DNA of 63,562 bases from Desulfatirhabdium butyrativorans DSM 18734 (GTDB taxonomy: Bacteria > Desulfobacterota > Desulfobacteria > Desulfobacterales > Desulfatirhabdiaceae). The notes under the pieces are model-generated. The model saw nothing but the letters and a program-made list of their open reading frames with translations. It searched no databases and was not told the DNA's origin. This document shows positions 1 through 12,622 of the stretch, piece by piece. The position numbers were made by a program, and so were the translations under genes. The stretch is from positions 52,544 through 116,105 of the forward strand of contig NZ_AUCU01000019.1 of NCBI RefSeq assembly GCF_000429925.1. Direction: 5' to 3'. The stretch's first letter is position 1; every line of letters begins with the position of its first letter.

Positions 1-837
1 TGCGGCTTCAGCCTGCAGATAACAGGAGATTTCGGACCGGAAATCCTGCAGCAGATCGTGCGAATTTCGATTCTGAGAGGCTGTCGGCGCCACGAAACCC
101 GTTCGAAGGCCTGTCGCCCACATCACGGGCTGAGCGATGATTCCCCGTAAAATATCCGTAAATCGGAAAGAGACAAACGCTGGCAGATAGAGCAGCGGGA
201 AGGCTTTTTTGAAAAAGATCGTGTTCTGGGAATTGACCGGGCAGATCGTCCCTTTTTCCAGAACCAGCGGCGGCTTCTCCAAAAATTGACATTCCTGATG
301 GACCGTCATGCGATAGATGGCATCTACATCCGGCTCGCCCCGGACAAGACCCTGCCAGACGCCGATGCGCATTTTCCGGGGTTCGGGGACCAGGGGGGGG
401 CTTTTGGCTTCCTGCCGGAGCCGATGCAGCGGGAATCCCCTCGGCCAGATCCATTGTTCCGAAAAATACCGATACACGTTCAGAAACCCCAAATCCGGGC
501 GGCTCGCTCCATAAACCCCTTCTTCCGGTAATATCCCGTAACCGGGTAAGGGTTCGTTGTCATCATCCGTATCAACGATGATATTCGCACCTTGCTGCAT
601 CGCAATCAGATAACCGATCATCTTCCGGGCATAATGATTCCAGGGAAGTTGATGCGTGATGTTGAAAGAAAGCGCCTGCTGCATTTCTGCGGAAACGCAC
701 AGACATCGATCCATTGCCCAATCGGGTGGGGTTTTGCGATCCGCAACGATAATGATCGGCCAATCGGTTTGATCGATCCATCGCGCAATTGATGGCGAAG
801 GGGGATGAATGGTGGTGATGACAACCGCAGGTCTCAT
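1..837 (-). CDS. STELLO/DUF288-like glycosyltransferase, partial (C-terminus beyond window start)
   Basis: An uninterrupted frame starts at the ATG at 837 and runs off the left edge, giving 279 codons without a stop. The protein begins MRPAVVITTIHPPSPSI, then has an IIIVADRKTPPDW stretch and a DTDDDNEP motif near residue 92 that looks like the DxD metal/nucleotide-sugar site of a GT-A fold. This layout (VVTTI..P, D.KTP..W, NTDDDN.P) is what I know of the STELLO/DUF288 glycosyltransferase family, best described in plants and nematodes. No signal peptide or membrane segment is visible in the part present, so a cytoplasmic sugar transferase is likely. The family call is from memory of the motif; the acceptor is unknown. 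Confidence 0.62.
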   Translation of the reverse strand, partial: MRPAVVITTIHPPSPSIARWIDQTDWPIIIVADRKTPPDWAMDRCLCVSAEMQQALSFNITHQLPWNHYARKMIGYLIAMQQGANIIVDTDDDNEPLPGYGILPEEGVYGASRPDLGFLNVYRYFSEQWIWPRGFPLHRLRQEAKSPPLVPEPRKMRIGVWQGLVRGEPDVDAIYRMTVHQECQFLEKPPLVLEKGTICPVNSQNTIFFKKAFPLLYLPAFVSFRFTDILRGIIAQPVMWATGLRTGFVAPTASQNRNSHDLLQDFRSEISCYLQAEAA

Positions 838-927
838 GGACTCACTTATTTTTCTGTTGTTTTGGATGGATAGGGCGGGTTCGCCAAATGTCCACGGCGA
901 GAGTCACTGCCACCGGAAATCAAAATC

Positions 928-1052
<125 letters not shown>

Positions 1053-1385
1053 CCATACGTTCCGCCCTAAACCGTTTCCGGTTTTCTGTCAAGACAGAAC
1101 GTTGATTTTTCGGTGACCTTTCCCAATCGGCATCGTCCGTCAGCGTCGTTGCAATCTGTGCGATGGTATGAAATGATAGGCCATCAAAAACAGGTGAACG
1201 ACAAATTTGTATGCGAATCACCGAGAAAGATGACAAAAGCGTTTGGAAGGCCTTTGAGGATATATGAATTAACCAATTGGAATCAAATGATAAATCCAAA
1301 TATGCCTATCAAGGTCCGTAACGGCATGAATCCTGCTTAATGATCTACCATCCGAGTTTTACCGAACCGGAGAACGATTTTTCCA

Positions 1386-4369
<2,984 letters not shown>

Positions 4370-4583
4370 GCCATATAATCGGGTTGTTGACTCAAAATAA
4401 TTGGTATTGGCCATTTCGCATCGCCATCTGGCCGCAGGTGTCAGATGCCGGTTTGCGATTGAGTGGCTGGGGGAAAATCTGTCCGAATCGATTTTGTTCA
4501 TTTGGAAGTTTTCCTGTTGTCGAATGATTGATGCACAAAACAGGCTTTTTCACAACAAACCGCATTAAGGGACTGGAGGACGT

Positions 4584-5996
4584 ATGAAACCAAATGAAGT
4601 TCTGGCATTCGCCAAAGAAAACAAGGTCAAAGTCGTCGATTTGCGTTTCATGGATTTTCTGGGAATCTGGCAGCATTATACCGTTCCCATAGGGGCTTTA
4701 GACGAATCGACATTTGAAGACGGTTTTGGCTTCGATGGTTCCAGCATTCGAGGCTGGCAGCCGATCAATGCAAGCGACATGCTCATCATTCCGGACGCTA
4801 AAACCGCCAAAATCGATCCGTTCTATGCGGAACCGACCCTGGTCTTGATCGCCAATATCGTCGATCCGACAACCCTCACCCCCTATTCGAGAGATCCGCG
4901 ATTTATCGCCCAGAAGGCCGAATCCTATCTCAAGTCTACGGGAATCGGCGATGTGGCTTACATTGGGCCTGAGGCCGAATTTTTCATCTTCGATGATATC
5001 CGCTTTGAATCATCCACGCATCGGGCTTTTTACGAAATCGATTCCATCGAAGGCACCTGGAACACGGGTCGGGACGAGTGTCCGAATCTGGGTTACAAGC
5101 CGCGTCTCAAGGAAGGGTATTTTCCGGTTCCCCCGATGGATAAATTTCAGGATCTCCGGACGGAAATGCTCCTGACACTGGAATCGCTCGGGATCGAAGT
5201 CGAGGCCCAGCACCACGAGGTGGCTCAGGCGGGACAGGCGGAAATCGATATGAAATTCAGGCCGCTTGTCGAGATGGGTGATCAACTGGCATGGTTCAAA
5301 TATGTGTTGAAAAATGTCGCCTATCGCAAGGGCCATACCGTGACCTTCATGCCAAAACCGCTTTTCGGAGACAATGGCACGGGCATGCATACCCACGTCA
5401 GCATCTGGAAAGACGGCCAGCCGCTGTTCGCCGGGGATCGCTATGCAGGCGGCTCCCAGATGATGTTCTACGCCATCGGCGGCATCCTGAAACATTGCAA
5501 GGCACTGTGCGCTTTCACCAATCCGACGACCAATTCCTACAAACGGCTGGTTCCCGGATATGAAGCACCCGTCAACCTGGCCTATTCGAGCCGGAATCGC
5601 AGCGCAGCCATTCGTATTCCCATGTATTCGACATCGCCGAAAGCCAAGCGTATCGAGTTCCGGACGCCTGACCCATCCTGCAACGGATACCTGGCGTTTT
5701 CGGCCATTCTCATGGCTGTACTGGACGGCATTGAGAAAAAGATCGATCCGGGTGATCCGCTCGACAAGAACATCTATGATCTGCCCCCGGAAGAACTGGC
5801 CAATGTGCCTTCGGCGCCGGGTTCTCTGGAAGAAGCCATCGAGGCTCTCAAGGCAGATCACGAATTTTTGATGAAGGGCGATGTGTTTACCCAGGATGTC
5901 ATCGATACCTGGATCGAATACAAGAAAGCGCATGAAATCGATCCGGTGAAGCTGCGGCCCCATCCGCATGAATTTCAGCTCTATTTCGATATTTAA
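4584..5996 (+). CDS. glnA: Glutamine synthetase, type I
   Basis: This enzyme makes glutamine from glutamate, ammonia and ATP and acts as a dodecamer in the cytoplasm. The 470-residue length is that of GSI-beta enzymes. Visible signatures are [12 protein letters not shown] near residue 48, the Mn-binding glutamates in [10 protein letters not shown], the [18 protein letters not shown] loop, and Tyr398 in [10 protein letters not shown], which matches the adenylylation site. That implies control by a GlnE-type adenylyltransferase, which is not in this window. A good ribosome site (GGAGG) lies 7 bp before the ATG. The 214-bp leader after glnB may contain a separate promoter; I saw no clear sigma-54 site in it. 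Confidence 0.97.
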   Translation: MKPNEVLAFAKENKVKVVDLRFMDFLGIWQHYTVPIGALDESTFEDGFGFDGSSIRGWQPINASDMLIIPDAKTAKIDPFYAEPTLVLIANIVDPTTLTPYSRDPRFIAQKAESYLKSTGIGDVAYIGPEAEFFIFDDIRFESSTHRAFYEIDSIEGTWNTGRDECPNLGYKPRLKEGYFPVPPMDKFQDLRTEMLLTLESLGIEVEAQHHEVAQAGQAEIDMKFRPLVEMGDQLAWFKYVLKNVAYRKGHTVTFMPKPLFGDNGTGMHTHVSIWKDGQPLFAGDRYAGGSQMMFYAIGGILKHCKALCAFTNPTTNSYKRLVPGYEAPVNLAYSSRNRSAAIRIPMYSTSPKAKRIEFRTPDPSCNGYLAFSAILMAVLDGIEKKIDPGDPLDKNIYDLPPEELANVPSAPGSLEEAIEALKADHEFLMKGDVFTQDVIDTWIEYKKAHEIDPVKLRPHPHEFQLYFDI

Positions 5997-6013
5997 TGTT
6001 TATCGTGAAAATG

Positions 6014-6046
6014 CCTCCCCCGCACCGCGGGGGAGGTTCGTTTTTT
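6014..6046 (+). terminator. Intrinsic terminator after glnA
   Basis: A 10-bp perfect G+C stem (CCTCCCCCGC / GCGGGGGAGG) with a 3-nt loop at 6024-6026 is followed by TTCGTTTTTT. It starts 17 bp past the glnA stop and closes the glnD-glnB-glnA unit. Confidence 0.92.
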
Positions 6047-6108
6047 CTCCTGACTTCTGACTCCTGACTTCTGACTCCTGACTTCTGACTTCTGACTCCC
6101 GACTCCCA
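6047..6108. repeat. Heptanucleotide tandem repeat, locus 2
   Basis: About nine [TC]CTGACT units directly abut the T-tract of the glnA terminator, in the same orientation as locus 1. They lie between the convergent ends of glnA and the minus-strand phosphotransferase gene. Confidence 0.9.
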
Positions 6109-6145
6109 TCTGCGGGGTGGAGCATTACCCCATGATCATTTGCTC

Positions 6146-8740
6146 CTACAGTGATGCGATGTCCGAAAGAAGCTTCTTGCGCGTGTAGGCGACTGCCGCT
6201 GGATTGGTCATGATCATGTCGATCTGCCGGGTGTGCAGGGTCAGATACCCGATCATTTCGGCATACCGGATCATCTCTTCCATGGCCTGTTGTTCGACTC
6301 GGGCAGATAAATGGTCGTCACGAATTTCGATTCGGAACCCCTGCTTTTCCAGAATCTCTCCGATCAGCTCCACCCGCCTGAGTCTGCGAACATCGTCTGC
6401 AGCCCCTCCCTTGAATTGGAAACAGAGGTAATTTTCGGGAATACGCTCGCTGATCAGGGATTCGAGTGTGGAGAAATGATACCCCAGCCTTGAGTTGAGG
6501 CTGCAGAAATTCTTCGAGATCATGAAATAATTCTTTTCGGCATATGCCGATTTGACACCCGTCACCAGGGCCGTGTTTGTCGTCGATTGGAACATGATGG
6601 ACATGAACCCTTTCGTGTCGGGTGCAGGCGGACCGTCCCAGGGTATCGCCGTGAATCCTTTCCAGAAGGCCAGCATCGGGATCGAGGCGATATCCTCCAG
6701 GTGAACATATTTACCGGAGACTTCGTTTTTCAACCCATCGTCAAGATTGACGATCCACCATTGCATGGGGACGCGGTAATACAATTGCTTGCTGGCTCGT
6801 TCCGGAAAATGGTGGTTTTTGCCGAAATTGAACATCTCAACGACCGATTTTTCATGAACGAATCGGGTGATGTCGTGAAATGTGGTGCAGTTTTCGGCTC
6901 TGAAGTCGCTTGAATCCGGATCGAGAAGGTGCAGTGGATTGATTTTCGTATTGATCTGCTGCAGCAACCGATACACGGGGCTGCCTGCCATGAGGTTGGG
7001 GCGCTTGCTGCCTTCCGTTGGCATGTCATGGAGCTGACCTCGATGGATCAGGCGATTGGTGGCATCGACGGTGACCACTTCTCCGTTTTGCAGGTGCTGC
7101 GCCATGTTGGTTGCCCCAAAAAGGGCTGGAATGCCGAATTCCCGGGCTACATTGGCCAGATGGCCTGCAATGCCGCCCTGCTCGGCGACAACGGCGCAGG
7201 CCCGGTTCATCAGGGATGCCCAGCGGGGCAGGGCATTTTCGACAACCAGAACAGCTCCTTTGGGAAATTCCAGCAGATCCAATCCCTTGAAGACTTTCAT
7301 CACCGGTCCGCAGGCGATCCCGGGGCTTGCGGTCTCGCCTCCAGCAAATATCAGCGAACCCATATCCGGTTCAGGCGATACGGCGATGTTTCCTGCCGAT
7401 TTTTCCATCACTGCCTGGCGCAGCGGTCTGCACTGGAGGATGAACAGATCACCGTTTGCATCCATGGCCCATTCGATATCCTGGGCACAGGCATAATGGG
7501 CTTCAATAGCCAGCGCGATTTCCGCAAGTTCGAGGGCCTTGTCATCCGAAAGGCTTGGCGATTCGGCTTCTGCCGCATCGAGCTCCACCCGGTGAATTCC
7601 CTCCAGCGGAAAACACTCGGTCTTGTAGCGTTTCGTGCGGATGGTCTTCATGCCGACATGCAGAGTGGGTTTGCGCTGAATGATCCATTCGTCACAGGCG
7701 ACGCTGCCGTCGACCACTGCATGGGGAAGACCCCAGACGCTGTTGATGATGATCGAATGGTCATCGATATCGACGGGGTTTCGCGAATAGACCACGCCGC
7801 CTGCAATGGATGGGATCATTTGCAGGCATCCGACGCTCATCAGAATATCTTCATCTCGAAATCCCCGGTTCAGGCGATAGGAAATGGCCGCAATGCCGTA
7901 CTTGCTGGCCAGAACTTCCTTGTATGCCTGGACCGCATTATCCAGGCTGACATTGAGCTCGGAACGATACTGACCGGCAAAGGAGCTTCCGGCCTCGTCT
8001 TCTCCGATGGCGCTGCTGCGCAGTGCCATTGTGACAGGGGTGCCTGCGCGCTCTGAAATGGATTGCCATTGCCGTTTCAACGCCTCCTGGATGGCTTGCG
8101 GCACTTCAGCGCGGATGATGAGCTGTTGCAGCGCGGAGCTCAGGGCATATCGGTCTTCCATCGATTCGGATTCCATGCTTTGAAACCTCCGATCGATTTC
8201 AGCCTGGAGCTGGTTGTGATCCAGGAAGCTTTTGTATGCGGCGGTGGTCAGAACAAAACCTTCCGGAGCCCGAAGCCCAATCTGGTTTCTCACTTCACCC
8301 AGGTGAGCCATTTTGTTGCCGACCTGATCGACCATGCTCTTGTTGATATCGGCAAGCGCGATCAGAATGCGCTGATCGCCAAGGGTTCTTTCTTCCTTGA
8401 GCATGCCATCGATTTCACGATCGATTTGTGCATGCCGATGAACGAGCGCCTCATACTTGTTGCCGGTGATCTGGTTGATGTACTGGATCATGCGGAATAC
8501 GGCAACCGAAATGCGGGTGATATGGGATCGAATGAAGGCCATGCCGAAAACTTCATTCCCCCGCAATGCCTCCTGAATTTCGGACATGAGCTGAAGGGCC
8601 TGGTTGTTGGAAGCCAGAAGCAGCTTGAAGCAGTGGTAACGCTCCTTGAACGAAACGCGCAGCGCTTCGATGTCTGCTTCCGGCAGCGACGGGGCGCTGT
8701 TTCCCCTCAGTTTGTCGATAAATGCCAGGATACGTTTCAT
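6146..8740 (-). CDS. PEP synthase/pyruvate phosphate dikinase-like phosphotransferase with atypical C-terminus
   Basis: The 864-residue protein has a helical N-terminal extension of about 160 residues, then an ATP-grasp nucleotide-binding domain typical of PEP synthases (RSSAIGEDEAGSSFAGQY near residue 243, SRNPVD near 310, DIEWAMD near 415). A swivelling phosphohistidine domain follows (GGIAGHLANVAREFGIPALFG), with His527 at the position of the phosphorylated His. The last 300 residues do not show the PEP/pyruvate TIM-barrel motifs I would expect, so the phosphate acceptor may not be pyruvate. It is the last gene of the kinase/receiver/TauE run and overlaps the 74-residue gene by 4 bp (ATGA). 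Confidence 0.8.
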   Translation of the reverse strand: MKRILAFIDKLRGNSAPSLPEADIEALRVSFKERYHCFKLLLASNNQALQLMSEIQEALRGNEVFGMAFIRSHITRISVAVFRMIQYINQITGNKYEALVHRHAQIDREIDGMLKEERTLGDQRILIALADINKSMVDQVGNKMAHLGEVRNQIGLRAPEGFVLTTAAYKSFLDHNQLQAEIDRRFQSMESESMEDRYALSSALQQLIIRAEVPQAIQEALKRQWQSISERAGTPVTMALRSSAIGEDEAGSSFAGQYRSELNVSLDNAVQAYKEVLASKYGIAAISYRLNRGFRDEDILMSVGCLQMIPSIAGGVVYSRNPVDIDDHSIIINSVWGLPHAVVDGSVACDEWIIQRKPTLHVGMKTIRTKRYKTECFPLEGIHRVELDAAEAESPSLSDDKALELAEIALAIEAHYACAQDIEWAMDANGDLFILQCRPLRQAVMEKSAGNIAVSPEPDMGSLIFAGGETASPGIACGPVMKVFKGLDLLEFPKGAVLVVENALPRWASLMNRACAVVAEQGGIAGHLANVAREFGIPALFGATNMAQHLQNGEVVTVDATNRLIHRGQLHDMPTEGSKRPNLMAGSPVYRLLQQINTKINPLHLLDPDSSDFRAENCTTFHDITRFVHEKSVVEMFNFGKNHHFPERASKQLYYRVPMQWWIVNLDDGLKNEVSGKYVHLEDIASIPMLAFWKGFTAIPWDGPPAPDTKGFMSIMFQSTTNTALVTGVKSAYAEKNYFMISKNFCSLNSRLGYHFSTLESLISERIPENYLCFQFKGGAADDVRRLRRVELIGEILEKQGFRIEIRDDHLSARVEQQAMEEMIRYAEMIGYLTLHTRQIDMIMTNPAAVAYTRKKLLSDIASL

Positions 8741-8961
8741 CGATGGGGTTGCCCCGGAAGCATGATCGGATTCCAGTTCGCATTCAAACGGATACCTTTG
8801 TCAGCTTTGCTGCGCTGCGCTTCGAGGTACTGAATGTACTGTCTTGTCGCTGCTCGCGTGATTCTGCGGGTCTCCGTTCGAATGCTTGCTGGAAGTTCAT
8901 GTTGATCGCAAAATGATCGGAGAATGGCGGTAAGCTTCTCCGATCCGTTGAGGGAAGGCAT
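8737..8961 (-). CDS. Small uncharacterised basic protein (74 aa) in the TauE operon
   Basis: An ORF of 74 codons begins at an ATG that overlaps the stop of the upstream membrane-protein gene (ATGA) and ends with a stop that overlaps the start of the phosphotransferase gene (ATGA). Coupling at both ends is strong evidence that it is translated. The product is rich in Arg/Lys/Gln, is predicted helical (ITRAATRQYIQYLEAQRSKAD) and has no Cys or membrane segment. I do not recognise a family. It may be an accessory protein of the neighbouring phosphotransferase. Confidence 0.72.
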   Translation of the reverse strand: MPSLNGSEKLTAILRSFCDQHELPASIRTETRRITRAATRQYIQYLEAQRSKADKGIRLNANWNPIMLPGQPHR

Positions 8962-9647
8962 CAGTGCTCCAGTTTCAGGCCCCAGCCTTCGAACATGAAC
9001 AAAATGGAATATCCGTACCAGACCGTATAGATGACATAGAACGCCAGCGAAAAAAAGACAATAAACCACTGATCCTTGATGTTCTGGGGCTCGATGCCGT
9101 AGTAGTTGTATGCGCATTCAACGGCCTTTTTGTTGATTTCAGCCAGTTGCTTGGCTTCCGCAAACAGGCGCTGGCGGTTCAAGTCCTTGATGATGGCCTT
9201 GATGCCAACCCACCAGCCATACCCAGCCAGGCGCTCATCCATCTGATAGCGGGTTTTGACGCTTTCCCCGCGGTTATGGAACAGGTCGTCTGCATCGTCG
9301 AGGGCATTTTTCATCAGCGCATTCATCTCACCGCTCACCTTGAGCTGAGCCCCGGTCACGTTGACCATGGCTCCGCTTTTCATCAGGAGATTTCCAACGG
9401 TTTTGGCTTCGGCATCATCCTTGAGATTGAGCGTGACCGTGATGCTCTTTGCAGGCAGCTTTTCGATTTTCTTTTTCAAATCCGGAACGTAATAAGCCGA
9501 ACCCTTCGATATGGAATTGTACAGCTTATCGAAATAGTTCAATGCGTTATGGCCGCCGAATACCGGCATGAACATCACAACGAGCACGATGAGAAAGGCG
9601 GCCATCATGAGCAGGCCAGTCGTAAATTCTTTCTTGTTGGCTAACAT
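8961..9647 (-). CDS. Uncharacterised membrane protein next to TauE/SafE
   Basis: The 228-residue protein has an N-terminal membrane segment (about residues 10-30, LLMMAAFLIVLVVMFMPVFG), a largely hydrophilic middle of about 155 residues, and a second membrane segment near the C-terminus (WFIVFFSLAFYVIYTVWYGYSI). The middle would face the periplasm if the N-terminus is cytoplasmic. Its start overlaps the TauE stop by 1 bp (TGATG) and its stop overlaps the next start, so it probably works with the transporter. I know of no characterised relative. Confidence 0.75.
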   Translation of the reverse strand: MLANKKEFTTGLLMMAAFLIVLVVMFMPVFGGHNALNYFDKLYNSISKGSAYYVPDLKKKIEKLPAKSITVTLNLKDDAEAKTVGNLLMKSGAMVNVTGAQLKVSGEMNALMKNALDDADDLFHNRGESVKTRYQMDERLAGYGWWVGIKAIIKDLNRQRLFAEAKQLAEINKKAVECAYNYYGIEPQNIKDQWFIVFFSLAFYVIYTVWYGYSILFMFEGWGLKLEH

Positions 9648-10927
9648 CAGACATGCACTCCTTTCAGCTTCTTGATGTTCAGAAGAAAAGTGCCGACCAC
9701 CCAGATGGCAAACACACCGATGACAATGAAAAAGGCAAAAATGCCGATTTTATCCAGAATGCCGGAAGCGCTTTTGGAAAGTGTGATGAATTCCAGATCG
9801 GCCAGCTTTTTCGGGAGGGCAAAAATCCGGTTGATAAAACCCGCAAGTACGGACAGGGCATAGAAGCCTCTGATGTAGATGCCGGGCACCACTTTGGTGA
9901 CCAATGCGCCCATCTGAATGCCGAGAAGCGATCCGAGCAGCATGCCCATGGCCAGGGTGAAGAAAATGAACCCATAGATGGCATATTGCAGAATCCCCGC
10001 ATATCCTGCGGTGAAAATGATTTGGAAAATATCGGTTCCGACGGTGGTCAGGGAGGAGATACCGAGCAGGTAAACGAAAATCGGGAAGGTCAGAAAACCG
10101 CCGCCAACACCCATGATCGCTGCAGCAAGTCCCACCAGCGCGCCGCTCAGAATCAGAAAGACACAGGAAATCTGTCTGCCGCCGGGGATGATCCCCTGAT
10201 CGAAGGTGATCATCGGGGGAATCCGGATGGCCTGCAGTTTTTTCGGGAGGTTTTTCAACTCGGCCCCTTCCGATTTTCCACCATGTGCGGAACCGGCATT
10301 CCCCGCTTTTCTGGCGTTCAGGAAATCGATCATCGAATAGGCGCCGAGCCCCCCCAGCATCAGACAATACACGGTCGTAATGAAGGCGTCGCTCAGAATG
10401 GGGTTGATCTCGTAGAGCCACCGGTTGATGAGACCCCCTGTGGTGGCGCCGAGGATGGCGCCGATCAGGAAGGTCACTGCCAGTGGAACGGAAATGTTGC
10501 CGAGCTTCTTGTGAATGACGCTTCCCATGATGGCCTTGGCGAAGATATGAAACAAGTCGGTGCCGACAGCCAGAATACCCTTGATGCCTGCGCTCATGAG
10601 GGCCGGTGCGATGACGAACCCGCCGCCTGCACCGATGCAACCCGTAATCAGACCTGCACAGAGACCGATCAGAATGGATGCAACGAAAATACCCGTGCTG
10701 TAGAATGCCGGACTGTAGGCGCTCTTGTCGCCAATGAAACCGGGAAGAGCCGATGCGATGGGCTCGGCAAAGGCCCAGCCTCCCAGCAGGACAGGAATTG
10801 TCAGAAGCCCCAGCACCATCAGGCGCTTGCGACTCCTTAAAATGTTGTTGGACATTTCCAGCTCCCAGGCGGCATGCGCCCTGGCTCCGGCCATCATGAA
10901 ACGGCCCCACTGTTTGAAAAAATTCAT
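9647..10927 (-). CDS. TauE/SafE family sulfite/organosulfur anion exporter
   Basis: The protein has 426 residues and many membrane segments, with the paired glycine-rich half-repeats of this family: GLITGCIGAGGGFVIAPALMSAGI near residue 95 and a second GLAAAIMGVGGGFLTFPIFVYLLG near residue 270. Both are typical GxGGGF turns. A long hydrophilic loop with Lys/Gly (about residues 205-240) separates the halves, and an N-terminal amphipathic stretch precedes the first membrane helix. TauE/SafE proteins are thought to move sulfite, sulfoacetate or related anions; the substrate here cannot be read from sequence. A ribosome site (AGGAGTGAG) precedes the ATG. Receiver and kinase genes lie upstream. 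Confidence 0.9.
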   Translation of the reverse strand: MNFFKQWGRFMMAGARAHAAWELEMSNNILRSRKRLMVLGLLTIPVLLGGWAFAEPIASALPGFIGDKSAYSPAFYSTGIFVASILIGLCAGLITGCIGAGGGFVIAPALMSAGIKGILAVGTDLFHIFAKAIMGSVIHKKLGNISVPLAVTFLIGAILGATTGGLINRWLYEINPILSDAFITTVYCLMLGGLGAYSMIDFLNARKAGNAGSAHGGKSEGAELKNLPKKLQAIRIPPMITFDQGIIPGGRQISCVFLILSGALVGLAAAIMGVGGGFLTFPIFVYLLGISSLTTVGTDIFQIIFTAGYAGILQYAIYGFIFFTLAMGMLLGSLLGIQMGALVTKVVPGIYIRGFYALSVLAGFINRIFALPKKLADLEFITLSKSASGILDKIGIFAFFIVIGVFAIWVVGTFLLNIKKLKGVHV

Positions 10928-11136
10928 GGTTCTCTCACTCCTGTGCTGAATGTTGAATTGCCTCCTCGGATCAATCCGAAAGACGTTGTTGATGTCTTCT
11001 CACGATGGATCAACTGCGATGTTACGGTACGACCACCTCCTTTGGATGATGAAATTTCAAAACGATACGGAATTTCCCGTTTGCGGTTCATGATGATGGT
11101 GGTGCGGCCGGGTATCCGGGCCTTTGGCGATTGATT

Positions 11137-11568
11137 CTATGAGGCCATCTTGCAGGAAGACATGGTCTGGTCAAGCTGCCTGATCTTTTCCTCCTGAAGA
11201 CGCTTTTTTTTGCATGCATCCTGCAGTTTGTAGAGCAATTCGTCGATATTGACCGGTTTCATCAGGTAATCGAAGGCGCCCAGACTCATACCTTCGCGGG
11301 CCGCTTCCAGACAGGCGTGCCCGGTCAACATGATCACCTCGGAAAGCGGCGTGATGGTCTTGATTGTCCGCAACACCTGGATTCCGTCCATGTCGGGCAT
11401 GCGCACGTCGAGAACGATGACATCGAAGGATCGCTCACGGACCAGTTCAATCGCCTTGGCGCCGCTGGAGGCGGAAGATGCATCGACATGCCTTTTTTTC
11501 ATGCGCTTGATCAGTGTTTCCAGAAAATCGACTTCATCATCAACGAACAATACCCGAATGTCTTCCAC
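11137..11568 (-). CDS. Stand-alone response-regulator receiver domain
   Basis: The 143-residue protein is a single CheY-like domain with the acidic pair DDE near residue 10, phosphoacceptor Asp54 (IVLDVRMPD), LTGHA with the conserved Thr, and Lys in YLMKPV, plus a short C-terminal charged helix. No output domain is present. I chose the GTG at 11568 because GGAGG lies 6 bp before it; the in-frame ATG at 11655 would bury 116 bp in the previous gene. It follows two other single-domain receivers and precedes tauE by 209 bp. Confidence 0.88.
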   Translation of the reverse strand: MEDIRVLFVDDEVDFLETLIKRMKKRHVDASSASSGAKAIELVRERSFDVIVLDVRMPDMDGIQVLRTIKTITPLSEVIMLTGHACLEAAREGMSLGAFDYLMKPVNIDELLYKLQDACKKKRLQEEKIRQLDQTMSSCKMAS

Positions 11569-11998
11569 GGCAACCTCCAGAGGATTGGATCGCTTCCTCG
11601 ATTTTTTGCATGAGTTCCCCGAATTCGCAGGGTTTGGTGAGATAATCGAAAGCACCTGCTTCCATACCTTCCTTTGCGGCTTCCTGGCAGCCGTGTCCGG
11701 TCAGCATGATCACGGGAAGATGGGGCGCCATGCGCTTGATAATACGCAGTACCTCGATGCCGTCCATGTCTTCCATCTTCAGATCGAGCACAGCCACGTC
11801 GAAACGATGGTTCCGGATGATGCGCAGCGCATCGGTTCCGCTGTAGGCTTTGTGGACCTCGAACGATCGTTTGGCGATTCGTTTGGCCAGAACGTCCACG
11901 AAGCCTACCTCATCATCGATGACCAGCAACCTGCATGCTGAATCGGGGGCGGATACTGCCGCCGCATCGGCGTTTCCGGGTGAAGTGGATGCGCTCAT
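11540..11998 (-). CDS. Stand-alone response-regulator receiver domain
   Basis: The 152-residue receiver has a low-complexity Ala/Ser N-terminal extension of about 20 residues. It carries IDDE near residue 28, phosphoacceptor Asp72 (AVLDLKMED), LTGHG and YLTKPC with the conserved Lys. It lacks an output domain. Its end overlaps the next receiver's GTG start by 29 bp, and it begins 10 bp after the preceding receiver gene, so the three are one transcription unit. Confidence 0.92.
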   Translation of the reverse strand: MSASTSPGNADAAAVSAPDSACRLLVIDDEVGFVDVLAKRIAKRSFEVHKAYSGTDALRIIRNHRFDVAVLDLKMEDMDGIEVLRIIKRMAPHLPVIMLTGHGCQEAAKEGMEAGAFDYLTKPCEFGELMQKIEEAIQSSGGCRGRHSGIVR

Positions 11999-12008
11999 CC
12001 GCGGCTCC

Positions 12009-12440
12009 TTACGCCTGTCGAGTGGTGATCGCCTGAACTCTCGCCTGGACGATTCTTTCTTCCTGATCCCGTTTCCGTTGAGCTGCCTGCGTTACCTTGG
12101 CGATCAGTTGATCCATATCGCAGGGCTTCATGAGGTAATCGAATGCGCCAAGCTTCATGCCGTCTATGGCCGATTCCACGGTGGCGTGCCCGGTCAGCAT
12201 GATCACTTCGACAAGCGGATGTTTCGACTTGATCTGCTGCAAGGTCTCGATGCCGTCCATGCCGGGCATTTTCACATCGAGAATGACCACTTCGATACTG
12301 CGATCCTTCTCCAGTGTGGCCATGCAGGCCTCACCGGAATAGGCGGTTTGAACGTCGAATTCTCTTCGCGTCAGTCGTTTCGTCATGGTTTCGACGAAAG
12401 GGACTTCGTCGTCTACCAGCATGATGGTTGCAATAGCCAT
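12009..12440 (-). CDS. Stand-alone response-regulator receiver domain
   Basis: The 143-residue CheY-like protein has VDDE near residue 9, phosphoacceptor Asp55 (VILDVKMPG), LTGHA and YLMKPCD. The C-terminal tail (QRKRDQEERIVQARVQA) is probably helical and may dock a partner. It shares the LTGHA...GAFDYLMKP block with its two neighbours, which suggests tandem duplication. An inverted-repeat element separates it from the kinase gene upstream. Confidence 0.93.
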   Translation of the reverse strand: MAIATIMLVDDEVPFVETMTKRLTRREFDVQTAYSGEACMATLEKDRSIEVVILDVKMPGMDGIETLQQIKSKHPLVEVIMLTGHATVESAIDGMKLGAFDYLMKPCDMDQLIAKVTQAAQRKRDQEERIVQARVQAITTRQA

Positions 12441-12497
12441 GGTGTTCCTCCCGGTGAATTCGTTTTTTCAATCATTCATCTTCCAACAGTTATCTTA

Positions 12498-12622
12498 TGT
12501 CTGAGCGGAAACCCGGTTTTGGTGACAACCTGAGCCGGAGGGCAGACAAGTTCCCGCTGCATCGCAAAATTGGCTGCCCGCAGGCGGCGCGCTGCTCCAA
12601 ATAGGGTTTTTCGTTCAGGCAC
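12498..12622 (-). repeat. Inverted-repeat element IR-A (5-member family)
   Basis: This element of about 125 bp is bounded by TGTCTGAGCGG on the left and CGTTCAGGCAC on the right. Read on the minus strand it aligns over most of its length with the copy at 50921 (shared blocks include CTCCGGCTCAGGTTG and GCGATGCAGCGGGA). It lies inside the operon between the histidine kinase and the first receiver gene, where it could form a transcript hairpin. Confidence 0.82.

Noticed and set aside
11569-11655. Longer start for the last receiver gene
   Set aside because: It would overlap the preceding receiver gene by 116 bp and add residues unlike a receiver; the GTG at 11568 has GGAGG at good spacing.
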